Positions 31,294-42,188 of a stretch of 64,000 nt of DNA are shown here, in pieces. Each line of letters begins with the position of its first letter. The first letter of the stretch is position 1. The notes beneath the pieces are model-generated. The model ran no database searches. It saw only the letters and a program-made list of their open reading frames with translations, and had not been told where the DNA came from. The translations under genes were made by a program, and so were the position numbers. This DNA comes from Massilia forsythiae (lineage in GTDB: Bacteria; Pseudomonadota; Gammaproteobacteria; Burkholderiales; Burkholderiaceae_D). The stretch is taken from contig NZ_CP051685.1 of NCBI RefSeq assembly GCF_012849555.1, forward strand, positions 3,596,001-3,660,000. The letters run 5' to 3'.

Positions 31294-32940
31294 ATGAATT
31301 TTTTCCGCTCCACCATCAAGACGCGTCTGCGCATCGGCTTCGGTGCGATGATCCTGGCATTGATCGTCGTCGCCGCCACCGGATTGTTTGAAATGGGACG
31401 CGCCAACGTGGCCACCGAGCACATTGTGCAGATCAACATGCGCAAGATCGAACTGCTCGAGGACATGTCCGACTCGGTGCACGTGGTGTCGCGCGTGATC
31501 CGCTCGATGGCGCTGCTGGCCAACCAGAGCGAGGCCGCGCGCGAGTATGCCAAGGTGGTGGCCGCCAACGAAAAATACGATACCGCCTACGCCGCCCTGC
31601 AGGCGCTGCCGCTGGACGAGCGCGGCGCCGAGCTGGTACGCGAAATCAAGCGCCTCGAAAACACGGTGGAACCGATGAACGACCGCTTCCGCGCGATGGC
31701 CGAGCACGGCGATCCGCAGGCGATCCACTACCTGCTCGGCACCGCCGGCCCCGCGATGATGCAGTGGCAGGGTGCGATCCGCACCTTCATGACGCTGCAG
31801 AAGAAGAAAAGCCGGGACGACGCCGTCGGCGCCGCCCGCGCCTACGAGGAAGCGCGCGCGCTGATGATCGGCCTGGGCGTGGTGACCACGTTCGGGGCCG
31901 CGCTGTTCGCGTTCTGGCTGACGCGTTCGATCTGCCGTCCGCTGGCGCAGGCGGTCGACATGGCGCGCACCGTTGCCGCCGGCGACCTGACCGCGTCGGC
32001 CATGGTGGAAGCGGGCGACCGCACCGAAACCGCGGCGCTGCTGCGTGCGCTGAACGCCATGAACGAGGGCCTGAATGCGATCGTGCTGCAGGTGCGCCAT
32101 GGCGCCCAGGCACTGGCCGACGGCGCCACCGAAATCGCCAACGGCAACATCGACCTGTCCGGACGTACCGAGCGCCAGGCCTCGGCGCTGCAGCAGACCG
32201 CGGCCTCGATGGAACAGTTGACGGTGACCGTCAAGAACAATGCCGACAATGCGAATGCGGTGAGCGCGATGGCCGGCGCCAGCGCCCGGACCGCCGCCCG
32301 CGGCGGCCAGTCGGTGGGGCAGGTGGTCGAGGTGATGACGCGCATCGAGGGATCGTCGGCGCGCATCGTCGAGATCATCGACGTCATCGACGGCATCGCC
32401 TTCCAGACCAATATCCTGGCGCTGAACGCCGCCGTGGAAGCGGCGCGCGCCGGCGAGCAGGGCCGCGGCTTCGCGGTGGTGGCGTCCGAAGTGCGCACGC
32501 TGGCGCAGCGTTCGGCCACGGCGGCGCGCGAGATCAAGGCGCTGATCGACGGCTCGGTGGCGCAGATCGCCGAGGGCGGCGCCCTGGCGCGCCAGGCCGG
32601 CGCCACCGTGCAGGAGATCGTCGGCGGCATCGACAAGGTGTCCGGCATCGTGGTCGAGATCGCCAGCGCCAGCCGCGAACAGTCGGACGGCATCGAGCAG
32701 ACCCACCAGGCCATCAGCGAGATGGACCAGATCACCCAGCACAACGCCGCGCTGGTGGAAGAGGTGGCCGCCACCGCCGCCACGTTGAAGGACGAGGCGC
32801 TGGCGCTGGAAGAAGTGGTCAGCCGCTTCAAGTTGCGCGGCGAACGCGCGCCGGCCCGCCGCGGCGCCGCGCCGGCGCCGGCTGCGCGCGGCACGCTCGG
32901 CCTGCCGGCGCCGGACCTGGAACAGACCGAATTTGCCTGA
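31294..32940 (+). CDS. Methyl-accepting chemotaxis protein with 4-helix-bundle sensor
   Basis: A 548-residue chemoreceptor. TM1 is at about 14-32, followed by a periplasmic helical-bundle ligand domain (about 33-187) and TM2 (about 188-210). A HAMP domain comes next ([24 protein letters not shown]) and then the signalling domain. The hairpin tip reads [26 protein letters not shown] followed by [20 protein letters not shown], the 36H-class core that binds CheA/CheW. There is no C-terminal NWETF-type tether for CheR; instead it has an Ala/Pro/Arg tail. No che genes are adjacent, so it works through a distant cluster. The ligand is unknown. Confidence 0.94.
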   Translation: MNFFRSTIKTRLRIGFGAMILALIVVAATGLFEMGRANVATEHIVQINMRKIELLEDMSDSVHVVSRVIRSMALLANQSEAAREYAKVVAANEKYDTAYAALQALPLDERGAELVREIKRLENTVEPMNDRFRAMAEHGDPQAIHYLLGTAGPAMMQWQGAIRTFMTLQKKKSRDDAVGAARAYEEARALMIGLGVVTTFGAALFAFWLTRSICRPLAQAVDMARTVAAGDLTASAMVEAGDRTETAALLRALNAMNEGLNAIVLQVRHGAQALADGATEIANGNIDLSGRTERQASALQQTAASMEQLTVTVKNNADNANAVSAMAGASARTAARGGQSVGQVVEVMTRIEGSSARIVEIIDVIDGIAFQTNILALNAAVEAARAGEQGRGFAVVASEVRTLAQRSATAAREIKALIDGSVAQIAEGGALARQAGATVQEIVGGIDKVSGIVVEIASASREQSDGIEQTHQAISEMDQITQHNAALVEEVAATAATLKDEALALEEVVSRFKLRGERAPARRGAAPAPAARGTLGLPAPDLEQTEFA

Positions 32941-33096
32941 GAACCTATTTCAGTAGTCCGGAGTCGCTACTGGCGCGCCTGACAAACAGGTGCTGCGTTG
33001 CTCGTCCTTGCATGGCTCGCCATGCGGCGTCCTCGCGCCTTGCCCCTGCTTGCCATGCATCGCCATTAGCTTCCCCCTGCCTACTGAAATAGGTTC
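32941..33096. repeat. MITE-like element with 16-bp perfect terminal inverted repeats (family 3)
   Basis: GAACCTATTTCAGTAG at 32941-32956 is the exact reverse complement of CTACTGAAATAGGTTC at 33081-33096, enclosing 124 bp without an open frame. The element begins directly after the chemoreceptor stop codon, so it could supply a long 3' hairpin to that transcript. Its interior (GCGTTGCTCGTC ... GCGCCTTGCCCCTG) resembles the interior of the 55.7-kb inverted repeat. Confidence 0.85.
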
Positions 33097-33193
33097 TGAA
33101 CGGCGGCGGCCGGCGCCGCCACGGTGGGTTGCAATCGGTTAAGATTGCAGGGTTTCGGCGCCCGCCGCGACCTTGCGTTCACCGATCCGCCCC

Positions 33194-33790
33194 ATGACCC
33201 AGAGTTTTTTCCAGACCTTCATCCTGCTGCTGCTCGTCACCGACCCGTTCGGCAACGTGCCCCTGTTCGTCACCGCGCTGAAGGACGTGCCGCCGGCGCG
33301 CCGCCCGCGCATCGTGGTGCGCGAGTGCGCCATCGCCTTCCTGCTGCTGCTGCTGTTCATGTTCTTCGGCCGCCACTTCCTGACGGCGCTGCAGCTGACC
33401 GACATCTCCCTGCGCATCGGCGGCAGCGTGATCCTCCTGATCATCGCCATGCGCATGATCTTTCCCCATCCGGACGGCGTGCTCGGCAAGAGCGAGCACG
33501 GCGAACCCTTCATCGTGCCGCTGGCGATCCCGGCCCTGGCAGGCCCCTCGGCGCTGGCCACCGTGCTGCTGTTCACCTCGCGCAGCACGGAAGAGGTGAT
33601 GGTGCACGTGGCGGCGCTGGCCGCGGTCGGCATCGTCTGGCTGGCCGTGTTCCTCGGCGCCGAGCGGTTGCAAAAGGTGCTCGGCACGCAGGTGATGACG
33701 GCGTTCGAACGCCTGATGGGCTTGATCCTGACGGCGATGTCGATCGAGATGCTGCTGGGCGGGGTGCGGGCGTTCGTCAAAACGCTGTGA
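33194..33790 (+). CDS. MarC family integral membrane protein
   Basis: A 198-residue protein with six hydrophobic segments, normal for the MarC/UPF0056 family, whose function is unsettled (an earlier link to multiple antibiotic resistance was not upheld). Typical features are the N-terminal LLLVTDPFGNVPLFV, the central GGSVILLIIAMRMIF, and the PLAIPALAGPSALATVLL loop. The ATG at 33194 is the family start; the seven extra upstream codons are rejected. It stands alone between two repeat elements. Confidence 0.92.
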   Translation: MTQSFFQTFILLLLVTDPFGNVPLFVTALKDVPPARRPRIVVRECAIAFLLLLLFMFFGRHFLTALQLTDISLRIGGSVILLIIAMRMIFPHPDGVLGKSEHGEPFIVPLAIPALAGPSALATVLLFTSRSTEEVMVHVAALAAVGIVWLAVFLGAERLQKVLGTQVMTAFERLMGLILTAMSIEMLLGGVRAFVKTL

Positions 33791-33810
33791 GCGGCTTACT
33801 GCCGAAAACC

Positions 33811-33939
33811 GTCGTTCGCGCGAAGGCGGGAACCCATACGGCATAAATGATTTAGGGAAAGCTGACGCTGCTCGAATGCTTTGTAGCTACGAACTTTGGA
33901 TACTGGGCATGGGCCCCCGCCTTCGCGGGGGCGACGGAG
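33811..33939. repeat. REP-like palindromic repeat pair, family 1 (copy f)
   Basis: GTCGTTCGCGCGAAGGCGGG plus ACCCATACGGC at about 33811-33842, with the inverted partner GCATGGGCCCCCGCCTTCGC at about 33908-33927. The first arm is degenerate. It lies between marC and the FKBP gene. Confidence 0.78.
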
Positions 33940-33967
33940 CATACTTAACCACGAAATGGAAACGCCA

Positions 33968-34426
33968 ATGAAATCCACCATCACCACCATCGCCCTCGGC
34001 CTGGTCCTCGCCTTTTCCCTGGGCGCCTGCGACCGCCACAAGCAGACCAACGCCACCGGCCCGGCCACCGTCGCCGACACCTCGCCGCAAGCGTTCAAGA
34101 AGACCGACACCGTCGAAGGCAGCGGCAAGGTCGCCACCGCCGGGCAGACCGTCACCGTCAACTACACCGGCTGGCTGTTCGCGCCCAGTGCGCCGCAGCA
34201 GCACGGCGCCCAGTTCGACAGCTCGATCGGGCGCGAGCCGTTCACCTTCCAGCTCGGCGCCGGCAACGTCATCAAGGGCTGGGACCAGGGCGTGGAAGAC
34301 ATGAAGGTGGGCGGCAAGCGCACCCTGCTGATCCCGGCCGCGCTGGCCTACGGCCCCGATGGCGCCGGCCCGATCCCGCCGAACGCCAACCTGGTCTTCG
34401 ACGTCGAGCTGCTCGACGTAAAATAA
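33968..34426 (+). CDS. FKBP-type peptidyl-prolyl isomerase, lipoprotein
   Basis: A 152-residue exported foldase. The signal peptide ends in the lipobox SLGAC, predicting a lipid-anchored periplasmic protein. The FKBP domain occupies about residues 55-152 and keeps the active-site aromatics and acids: VTVNYTGWLF, AQFDSSIGREPFTFQLGAGNVIKGWDQGV, KRTLLIPAALAYG, NANLVFDVELLDV. An ATG four codons upstream is possible, but a GGA box favours 33968. Stand-alone gene; substrates unknown. Confidence 0.93.
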   Translation: MKSTITTIALGLVLAFSLGACDRHKQTNATGPATVADTSPQAFKKTDTVEGSGKVATAGQTVTVNYTGWLFAPSAPQQHGAQFDSSIGREPFTFQLGAGNVIKGWDQGVEDMKVGGKRTLLIPAALAYGPDGAGPIPPNANLVFDVELLDVK

Positions 34427-34449
34427 CGCGTCCGTCGCGGGTTCGTAGT

Positions 34450-34495
34450 GTGGACGTTCGTGAATCAGGCCAGTGGCCTGATTCACCCCGTCCAC
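34450..34495. terminator. Large inverted repeat between convergent genes (family 2 ends, terminator-like)
   Basis: GTGAATCAGGCCA (34460-34472) pairs with TGGCCTGATTCAC (34474-34486). An outer GTGGACG/CGTCCAC pair (34450-34456 and 34489-34495) extends it. It sits between the FKBP gene and the convergent lectin gene, so it may terminate both. The outer arms belong to repeat family 2. Confidence 0.65.
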
Positions 34496-34496
34496 C

Positions 34497-34976
34497 CTAC
34501 ATCGTCGGTTCCCAGCTGCCGCGCCAGAAGTGGCCCGGCTCGCTGCGTTCGCAGGTGCTCAGCTTGAACCCGGTCTGCACGGCTTGCAGGCAGCGCTCGT
34601 TGCCGGTGGCGCGGTTGGTGAACATCATGCGCGGCACGCCGCCCTTCAGGATCCACTGCTGGTCCTTCCCTTTGCCGCAGGGCGCCATATGGATGGCGTC
34701 GGTGCCGGTCGTGGTGGAGGCGCTTAGGCAGGCGGCCTGGCCGCCGGCCACCGTCTGCAATTTGAAATAGCCGGGAATGTCGCCGCGTACCGTCACCCAT
34801 TGCTGGGACGGCGACTTGTCGCATTTGTTCATGGCCACGTGCTCGCCCTCGGCGCCGAGGCACTGGCCGCGCAGGTCGAGGCCATTCTGCAGGTAGGTGA
34901 TGTCGGCTGCGGCAAAGCTGAGGCTGCTGGCCAGGGCGAGCGCGAATGCGCCGAGAAGGGCAAGACGGCTGTGCAT
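34497..34976 (-). CDS. Secreted ricin B-type beta-trefoil lectin-like protein
   Basis: A 159-residue protein with a Sec signal peptide (LLGAFALALASSLSFAAA) and a compact domain of about 135 residues. It contains Gln-x-Trp repeats typical of the ricin-B/CBM13 trefoil (SPSQQWVTV, KDQQWILKG) and paired cysteines (QCLGAEG ... NKCDKS; ACLSAS ... APCGKG; RCLQAV ... STCERS). Each is a trefoil lobe with a disulphide-like C...C spacing, so three lobes are visible. It is expected to bind carbohydrate outside the cytoplasm; no catalytic domain is attached. The ATG at 34976 follows GGAGG. It lies between the FKBP gene and the orphan uvrB end. Confidence 0.8.
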   Translation of the reverse strand: MHSRLALLGAFALALASSLSFAAADITYLQNGLDLRGQCLGAEGEHVAMNKCDKSPSQQWVTVRGDIPGYFKLQTVAGGQAACLSASTTTGTDAIHMAPCGKGKDQQWILKGGVPRMMFTNRATGNERCLQAVQTGFKLSTCERSEPGHFWRGSWEPTM

Positions 34977-35132
34977 GTTTCCTCCATAAGTGACAGACAG
35001 CAAGATAGCATGTTCGCAATGTCTTTTCTATATCGCTGTGTTATCGCTGTGTTATCGCTATGTAACGGCGCCCGGACGCCATGAAAAAAGCGACCCGCAG
35101 GTCGCTTCCGGTCGCGCATGCAGGGCTGGCGT

Positions 35133-35311
35133 TTACTTGCCCAGCATCGACACCACGTTGTCCGCCCCCGGCGCGCCGAAGGCTTGCTGCTTGAGCACGT
35201 GCAGCTGGTCGCGCACCTGCGCCGCCTTTTCGAACTCCAGGTTCTTGGCGTGGTCGACCATGAGCTTTTCGAGGCGCTTGATTTCCTTCGAAATCTGCTT
35301 CTCGCTCACGA
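35133..35311 (-). pseudogene. uvrB: Orphan 3' fragment of uvrB left outside the island
   Basis: The last 57 or so codons of uvrB ([15 protein letters not shown] to VVSMLGK), identical in protein sequence to the intact gene's end except Met for Ile near the terminus. The final codons here are GC-rich and match the host style (TCG ATG CTG GGC AAG), whereas the intact gene ends with AT-richer codons. This suggests that the fragment is the original chromosomal gene end, displaced when the island entered. A GTG upstream could in principle drive a short UVR-domain peptide, but I treat it as a relic. Confidence 0.9.
35149..35308. repeat. Left copy of 160-bp direct repeat bounding the island (att-like)
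   Basis: Matches 39976-40135 over 160 bp with two differences, at 35283 and 35292, both synonymous third-position changes in the uvrB frame. The repeat corresponds to the uvrB C-terminal UVR domain. On the inner side, identity stops abruptly at AT-rich island DNA. Confidence 0.93.
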
Positions 35312-35349
35312 TATATAGCTTCACTATTTTCTACAAAAGCAATGATTAA

Positions 35350-36604
35350 GCGCACTTCGAAAAACCTCGGCTGACCTAACGCCGGCTGGGTAAAGTCCTC
35401 GCATCGAACAAGCCGGCGAGTGTCGTCATGATGAAGCCCCGGATTAGTCTATTTGCCGAGCAAGAGCGCGAAGACCGTCGCACAAAATTGGGCAACCCGT
35501 AGGTGGGGCTACGCGAGCATGGGGATTTTGAGGCGCTGGCGGCGCGTATTGACGCCGCTGCACCGCGTCCTTTCCGCGCTAAAGGCGGTCATCCTCCGTA
35601 CCCAACTGTGTTGATGATCAAAATCCTGATACTGCAGCAGTTGTACAACCTGGCCGACGGTGCGCTGAAGTAGCAGTTGCTGGACCGTCGCAGCTTTCTG
35701 CGTTTCCTGGATCTGACCGAGAGTAGCAGCATCCTGGACGCCAAGACGATCTAGCTGTTCCGTGACCGCCTGGCACAAGATAGCGTGGGCAACCAGGTGT
35801 TCGAGCAAGTCCAGAAGCAGTTGCTGTCGCAGGGTTATCTGGCGCGCTGCAGCCAGATCGTCGACGCTTCGCTGGTGCAAGCCCCGGTCCAGCGCAACAA
35901 GCGTGAGGAGGCCGAAACGGTCAAGGAAGGCACGGTGCCGCTGGGCTGGAAACGGCACAAGCGAGCGCAAAAGGATGTCGACGCGAAGTGGACCAAAAAG
36001 CACGGCAAGAATCACTTCGGCTACAAGCTGCACGCCGGCATCGACAAGCGCTGCAAGCTGATGCGCAGAATCATAGTCACGCATGCAGCCGTGGCCGACA
36101 CCATAATCTTTGAAGAGTTGCACTACCCGAGCAACACCAGCCGCGACATGTATGCTGACCGAGGCTACCCCAGCATCGAACGGGAAACCAACTTGAAGCA
36201 AGCTGGCTGGCGCGTGCATATCCAGCGACGAGGCCATGCAACTAAAGGCATTTCCGAGACGCAGAAGCGGCTTAACCGCTCGATCGCTACGCCGCGCGCC
36301 CGTGTCGAACATGTGTTCGGCTCTTTGGCTCCGATGGGGGGAAACTGGTGGGCTGCCTTGGCATCGTGCCCACGACCTTGGCCCTGCAGTTGAAAGCTGC
36401 CAGTTACAACCTCAAGCGTCTGGTCTTCCTGAAAGAACGCGGTCGGCGCCGTTATAAACCCGCGGTTTGGCAGCCTGGGGCTGCCAAACCGACCTGCTCA
36501 AGTACACGTTGCGATCAAAAATCGTATTATCGCAGCACCGCGGCAATCTGAATCATGCTTCAGATTGCCTGCTGGCGTTCAAAACTGGGTTATTCGAGGT
36601 AACC
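35350..36604 (+). mobile_element. Decayed IS5-family insertion sequence
   Basis: Ends GCGCACTTCGAAAAACC (35350-35366) and GGTTATTCGAGGTAACC (36588-36604) are imperfect inverted repeats (about 12 of 17 positions). They are flanked by TTAA at 35346-35349 and 36605-36608, a 4-bp target duplication of the YTAR type used by IS5-subgroup elements. The total of 1255 bp fits the family. A perfect 11-bp hairpin (GGCAATCTGAA/TTCAGATTGCC, 36542-36569) lies just inside the right end. The element landed in island DNA, so it arrived after the island's parent sequence. Confidence 0.85.
35428..36551 (+). pseudogene. IS5-family DDE transposase, disrupted by three TAG stops and a frameshift
   Basis: Read through, the product begins MMKPRISLFAEQEREDRR, continues LILQQLYNLADGALK and LLDRRSFLRFLDL, then IVDASLVQAP (first D of the DDE triad), YKLHAGID, DRGYPSIE and the C-terminal RVEHVFGSL ... 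LQLKAASYNLKRLVFLKE. In-frame TAG codons occur at 35500, 35671 and 35752. A missing G in the run of six Gs near 36335 shifts the frame between APMGG and KLVGCLGIV. The last part of the listed span follows the +1 frame to its stop at 36549-36551. Clearly non-functional. Confidence 0.9.
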
Positions 36605-36673
36605 TTAATACATCCTGTGTTTACTTAATTTAGTCATAACGTAGATAAAAGCCATTAAATACTTGTTAATTTA

Positions 36674-39600
36674 TTATTTATCTTTAATAGAATCTGGTGA
36701 CGATATTTTTATTGTTCTAGCTCTATCGCGTAATTGCTGAATAAAGGCTGCTTTTTCTGCTCCTCCAGTACTAGTAGAGCTTCTATACGTTTTTGCTTGC
36801 TTTGCTAAGAATGCCTCGATCCTTGTTTGATCATTTGAAGATAATTTCTTAAACATATAGTTAGTAAGTAAATTTGTAAAAATAAGATCTCTTGAGCCTC
36901 CAAGAACATTAGGTCTTTCCATAAAATCTTCAATCTTATCCATGTATTTTGGCAAGCCAAGTTCCGCATAAAGTAAGACGGTGATCAAACCAGGTAATTC
37001 CTGATTCGCATGGGTTTCTAAAAAACGATTCATTACATCAGCTAGTTTTGCTGTGCCTAAATATTCAATAACCATAGCCAGAAAAATTGCTGGAATTACA
37101 GTGCTAACCATTTTTTTAAGACTCCTTTCATTTCTATGTTCGTCTGTAAAGGAGCCACGATCTTGTGAGAGAATTTCAAGTTGAACTAATGCAAAAATTA
37201 TATTTCTTGACCAATGTTCGATACAGGTATGAAATATCTGTTCGACTGAAGTATTGTCGTCAACTAATTCAGAATTCCTTAAAACCATCGATGCTAATAT
37301 AAGATGTTTTAAATAATCAGAATATTTTGAGTCATATTGAACAACTTCTATCTGATCAGCCTCTATAGATGAATGGTTAATCTTTTCTTCTTTATTTTCT
37401 GATTTATCATTTTTTTGAGTATGCAAATTTATTTCATCAAAATCATCAAGAATTGCCTCTTGTTCTTGATTATTTGGGCGTGATAGTATTAAGTCATGCA
37501 CGCGATCCCGCAGACTGTCCAAAATTGAGTCATCATGTGATGCAACTCTTGAATAATCATTGGATGTAATATTTAAATCAACCGCTCGAGATGCATATTC
37601 TAATCGATGCGCAACCAAGCTTAGTAACTCGATATTGTCTTGCTTTAAGCCTGAGTAATAATCTATTTCATTTATATATTTTAGCAAGTTATCTTTTGAT
37701 GTGCATTCATCAAGATAATCTGGCTTATCAAGCATTCTGCGCGCTACAAAGTATTCTCGGAAGCACTCTAGTTTAAAGCGAACATCCTCGCCAATCTCAA
37801 GCAAGACTCCACGGCTAAAGAAATGGTTAATAAGTTCTAAAGGTTTTGCTTTTGGCTGTGGCCGGGCTTTAAAGTATTCAACAGCAAAGGATTCTAAGTC
37901 CAAACGAGATATGGAGTGCACTGGGTCTCTACTCATCTTGGCGGCCAATTCGCAGAGAAAATGTTGCTTGATACGAAACGTATATATCTCAGATCTAAAA
38001 TTGGTATCAGCTAATTTCTCTAATAGACCTTCAATGAAATTTTCAATTAATGTTGCATAATTTACTGGGGAGAAGGCAATTTTTCTCTCGTTCAACCAAA
38101 GTATCATACTCATTAAAAATGGAGAACGCGGTAACTGTAGCTTTGCTGTAACACGTAAAACACCATCAAGAATGTGAGAGGATTCATCTGCAGCATCTCC
38201 AAACCAATTTTTAATTAATGCACGTACTTGCCTACGACTGAAAGGAAGTAAAAAGAGCTCTGAAACGTTAACGCCTAGATCAGGCAAGGCTTGTTCTACG
38301 AGAGTAATGCGCGCACTATCTTCCGCGCTAAAGATAAATTTATTTTTTGAATATAACTTAGTAAATTTTACTAAATTTTGGTACTGTAATGAATTTCTAT
38401 CAAGAGGGCAATTGTCAATATGTATAGTTGCCTTTCCTGTTTCTAATGCACGCTCAATCTCTGATCTTTTCAATGCTCCATCACAGAACGTTCCAAATGC
38501 GCTAAGTATCGAACTAGCACTTGAGAAATTCCGACCATCTATACAGAAAGCAACATTCCCAGATAAAGCAGTTGCTCGAGTTGCTCTTACAGCAAGATAA
38601 TTTAAGGTTGTTGTTTTTCCTGACTCTTTTCCACCCCAAATAAAGAAATTTTTTGGATCTTTTTCGAGGTCAGGAATGCTAATCAAATTTGTTTTTCCTT
38701 GAGAAGCTATATCTACATCTATCTGATTAGGTGAAACTCGAGAAATTCTAGGTTCAACGAACAAATCACCAATATCTTCTGGAGCAACATCAGAAATTGC
38801 TGATGAAACAAGTTGCCTATTTGCTTCATCACAAATTCTTTGAACACTTCGCTCTGGTAAAACAAAGTTCACCTCAGAGTTTTTTTTTAACGGAGAATTA
38901 AAAATCCCTCCTCCTGCAAAGCGTACACTTACATCGAAACAATCTCGTCCATGAAAATACTCTCGCGTTTCTTGATGAAAAGTATTTTCTTTGGTATTAA
39001 TTTCAATTATCGAAAAACCATTAAAGTAATCACGTGATTGATATAGGCATCCTGCGCCGCAAATAATCAAATTGTTATGAGGAGCAACCAAAGATAGTCC
39101 GTCTCCCTCATGGACATGACCATGCAACAGTATGTCAAAATTTCTAGCAATTGCTCGTTGTGTTGACGCAAAATCTTTAGGCGATAGCCAGTTTAAAGGA
39201 TGATGAACTAATGCAATTTTAACATCGCAATTTTCCAAACCTTTAGCTGAAAGTTCTATCTGACGCTCACCTAAAATAAGTGTTCCACAATCTTGATCAT
39301 TAGAGCGGCCAGTAGCACGCCATGCAGAATTAAGTGCTGCAACCCCAATTTTTTGGCCATGTAAATGAAGCAGAAAATTAGCGTAAAGTGGAGTTCTTTT
39401 TAAACAACTCGTTGATCCAAAATCTGCAGAAAGAGAATTAAATTTTTCCAAAGATCTGAATGCTGAAGTATGTGATTCATGCTCTGAAATAAATTCATTT
39501 ACATTTATACGGTCTGAAAGAGCATTTTGCAGCCCACTTTCATAAATTTTATCTCTAGCCAGCAACTCAAGATCATGATTTCCGGGGCACAAAAAAAATT

Positions 39601-39847
39601 GATCTTGTGTTAGATTTGCTGCTGATAATATCTTATCAATAAAATCTTCTTTAACTTTTATGCGGTAATCTTCAGAATAAGATCCCTTACCGACAAGGTC
39701 CCCAGTAAAAAAAATAAAATCAAAATCCTCAGATTCTCTTAGGTTCTCGATATCTTTGCATAAAGCCGCAATAACTGTGTGCTGATCGTGGTCATTTTTT
39801 TTAGTGCTTAAATGAAGATCGGATAAGTGCAATGCGCGAATTTTCAA
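36674..39847 (-). CDS. Metallophosphoesterase-STAND/NACHT-like NTPase fusion, candidate antiphage protein
   Basis: 1057 residues in two recognisable modules plus a tail. Residues 1-300 form a calcineurin-like phosphoesterase with all metal-ligand motifs: DLH (10-12), GDLVG (49-53), GNHD (89-92), VHHPLNW (His215-216) and GHVH (243-246). Residues about 385-640 form a P-loop module: Walker A GGKESGKTT (405-413), a Walker-B-like ATIHIDN (473-479), FIFSAED, then PFSRRQVRALIKNWF and LPRSPFLMSMILWL, which resemble the helical segments after the NACHT NTPase core. Residues 640-1057 are helical without clear repeats. Known bacterial STAND/NACHT proteins sense phage products and fire an attached effector; here the phosphoesterase would be that effector (inference). 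The start is a TTG with AGGA six bases upstream; an in-frame stop lies just before it. AT-rich codon use is unlike the neighbours. Confidence 0.8.
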   Translation of the reverse strand: MKIRALHLSDLHLSTKKNDHDQHTVIAALCKDIENLRESEDFDFIFFTGDLVGKGSYSEDYRIKVKEDFIDKILSAANLTQDQFFLCPGNHDLELLARDKIYESGLQNALSDRINVNEFISEHESHTSAFRSLEKFNSLSADFGSTSCLKRTPLYANFLLHLHGQKIGVAALNSAWRATGRSNDQDCGTLILGERQIELSAKGLENCDVKIALVHHPLNWLSPKDFASTQRAIARNFDILLHGHVHEGDGLSLVAPHNNLIICGAGCLYQSRDYFNGFSIIEINTKENTFHQETREYFHGRDCFDVSVRFAGGGIFNSPLKKNSEVNFVLPERSVQRICDEANRQLVSSAISDVAPEDIGDLFVEPRISRVSPNQIDVDIASQGKTNLISIPDLEKDPKNFFIWGGKESGKTTTLNYLAVRATRATALSGNVAFCIDGRNFSSASSILSAFGTFCDGALKRSEIERALETGKATIHIDNCPLDRNSLQYQNLVKFTKLYSKNKFIFSAEDSARITLVEQALPDLGVNVSELFLLPFSRRQVRALIKNWFGDAADESSHILDGVLRVTAKLQLPRSPFLMSMILWLNERKIAFSPVNYATLIENFIEGLLEKLADTNFRSEIYTFRIKQHFLCELAAKMSRDPVHSISRLDLESFAVEYFKARPQPKAKPLELINHFFSRGVLLEIGEDVRFKLECFREYFVARRMLDKPDYLDECTSKDNLLKYINEIDYYSGLKQDNIELLSLVAHRLEYASRAVDLNITSNDYSRVASHDDSILDSLRDRVHDLILSRPNNQEQEAILDDFDEINLHTQKNDKSENKEEKINHSSIEADQIEVVQYDSKYSDYLKHLILASMVLRNSELVDDNTSVEQIFHTCIEHWSRNIIFALVQLEILSQDRGSFTDEHRNERSLKKMVSTVIPAIFLAMVIEYLGTAKLADVMNRFLETHANQELPGLITVLLYAELGLPKYMDKIEDFMERPNVLGGSRDLIFTNLLTNYMFKKLSSNDQTRIEAFLAKQAKTYRSSTSTGGAEKAAFIQQLRDRARTIKISSPDSIKDK

Positions 39848-39959
39848 GATTTTTCCTAGATTATCTCAATTTTAGAGTTTATATTTACCAACCATCTCGT
39901 AATTAATTCAATATCGATAAATTATATTTTAAGATATAAATTAATCATCTAAAATTTAT

Positions 39960-42059
<2,100 letters not shown>

Positions 42060-42188
42060 GGAATCAGACCTTTGCTAGAATGGGAGTCCGCCTGCGACCG
42101 ATCATGCACTGCAGCATGCTCGGGCCGCTGTCTATACATTTGCTGCGAACCCAACCGACAAACTCACTCTGCGACCCAGTTTATCACG

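Noticed and set aside
35133..35324. 63-codon UVR-domain mini-gene starting at GTG
   Set aside because: All but six residues derive from the uvrB 3' end; the start lies in island DNA with no ribosome site. A duplicated gene end is the simpler explanation.
36300..36360. Programmed frameshift in the IS5-family transposase
   Set aside because: The G run is a plausible slip site, but the upstream frame already has three stop codons, so simple decay explains it.
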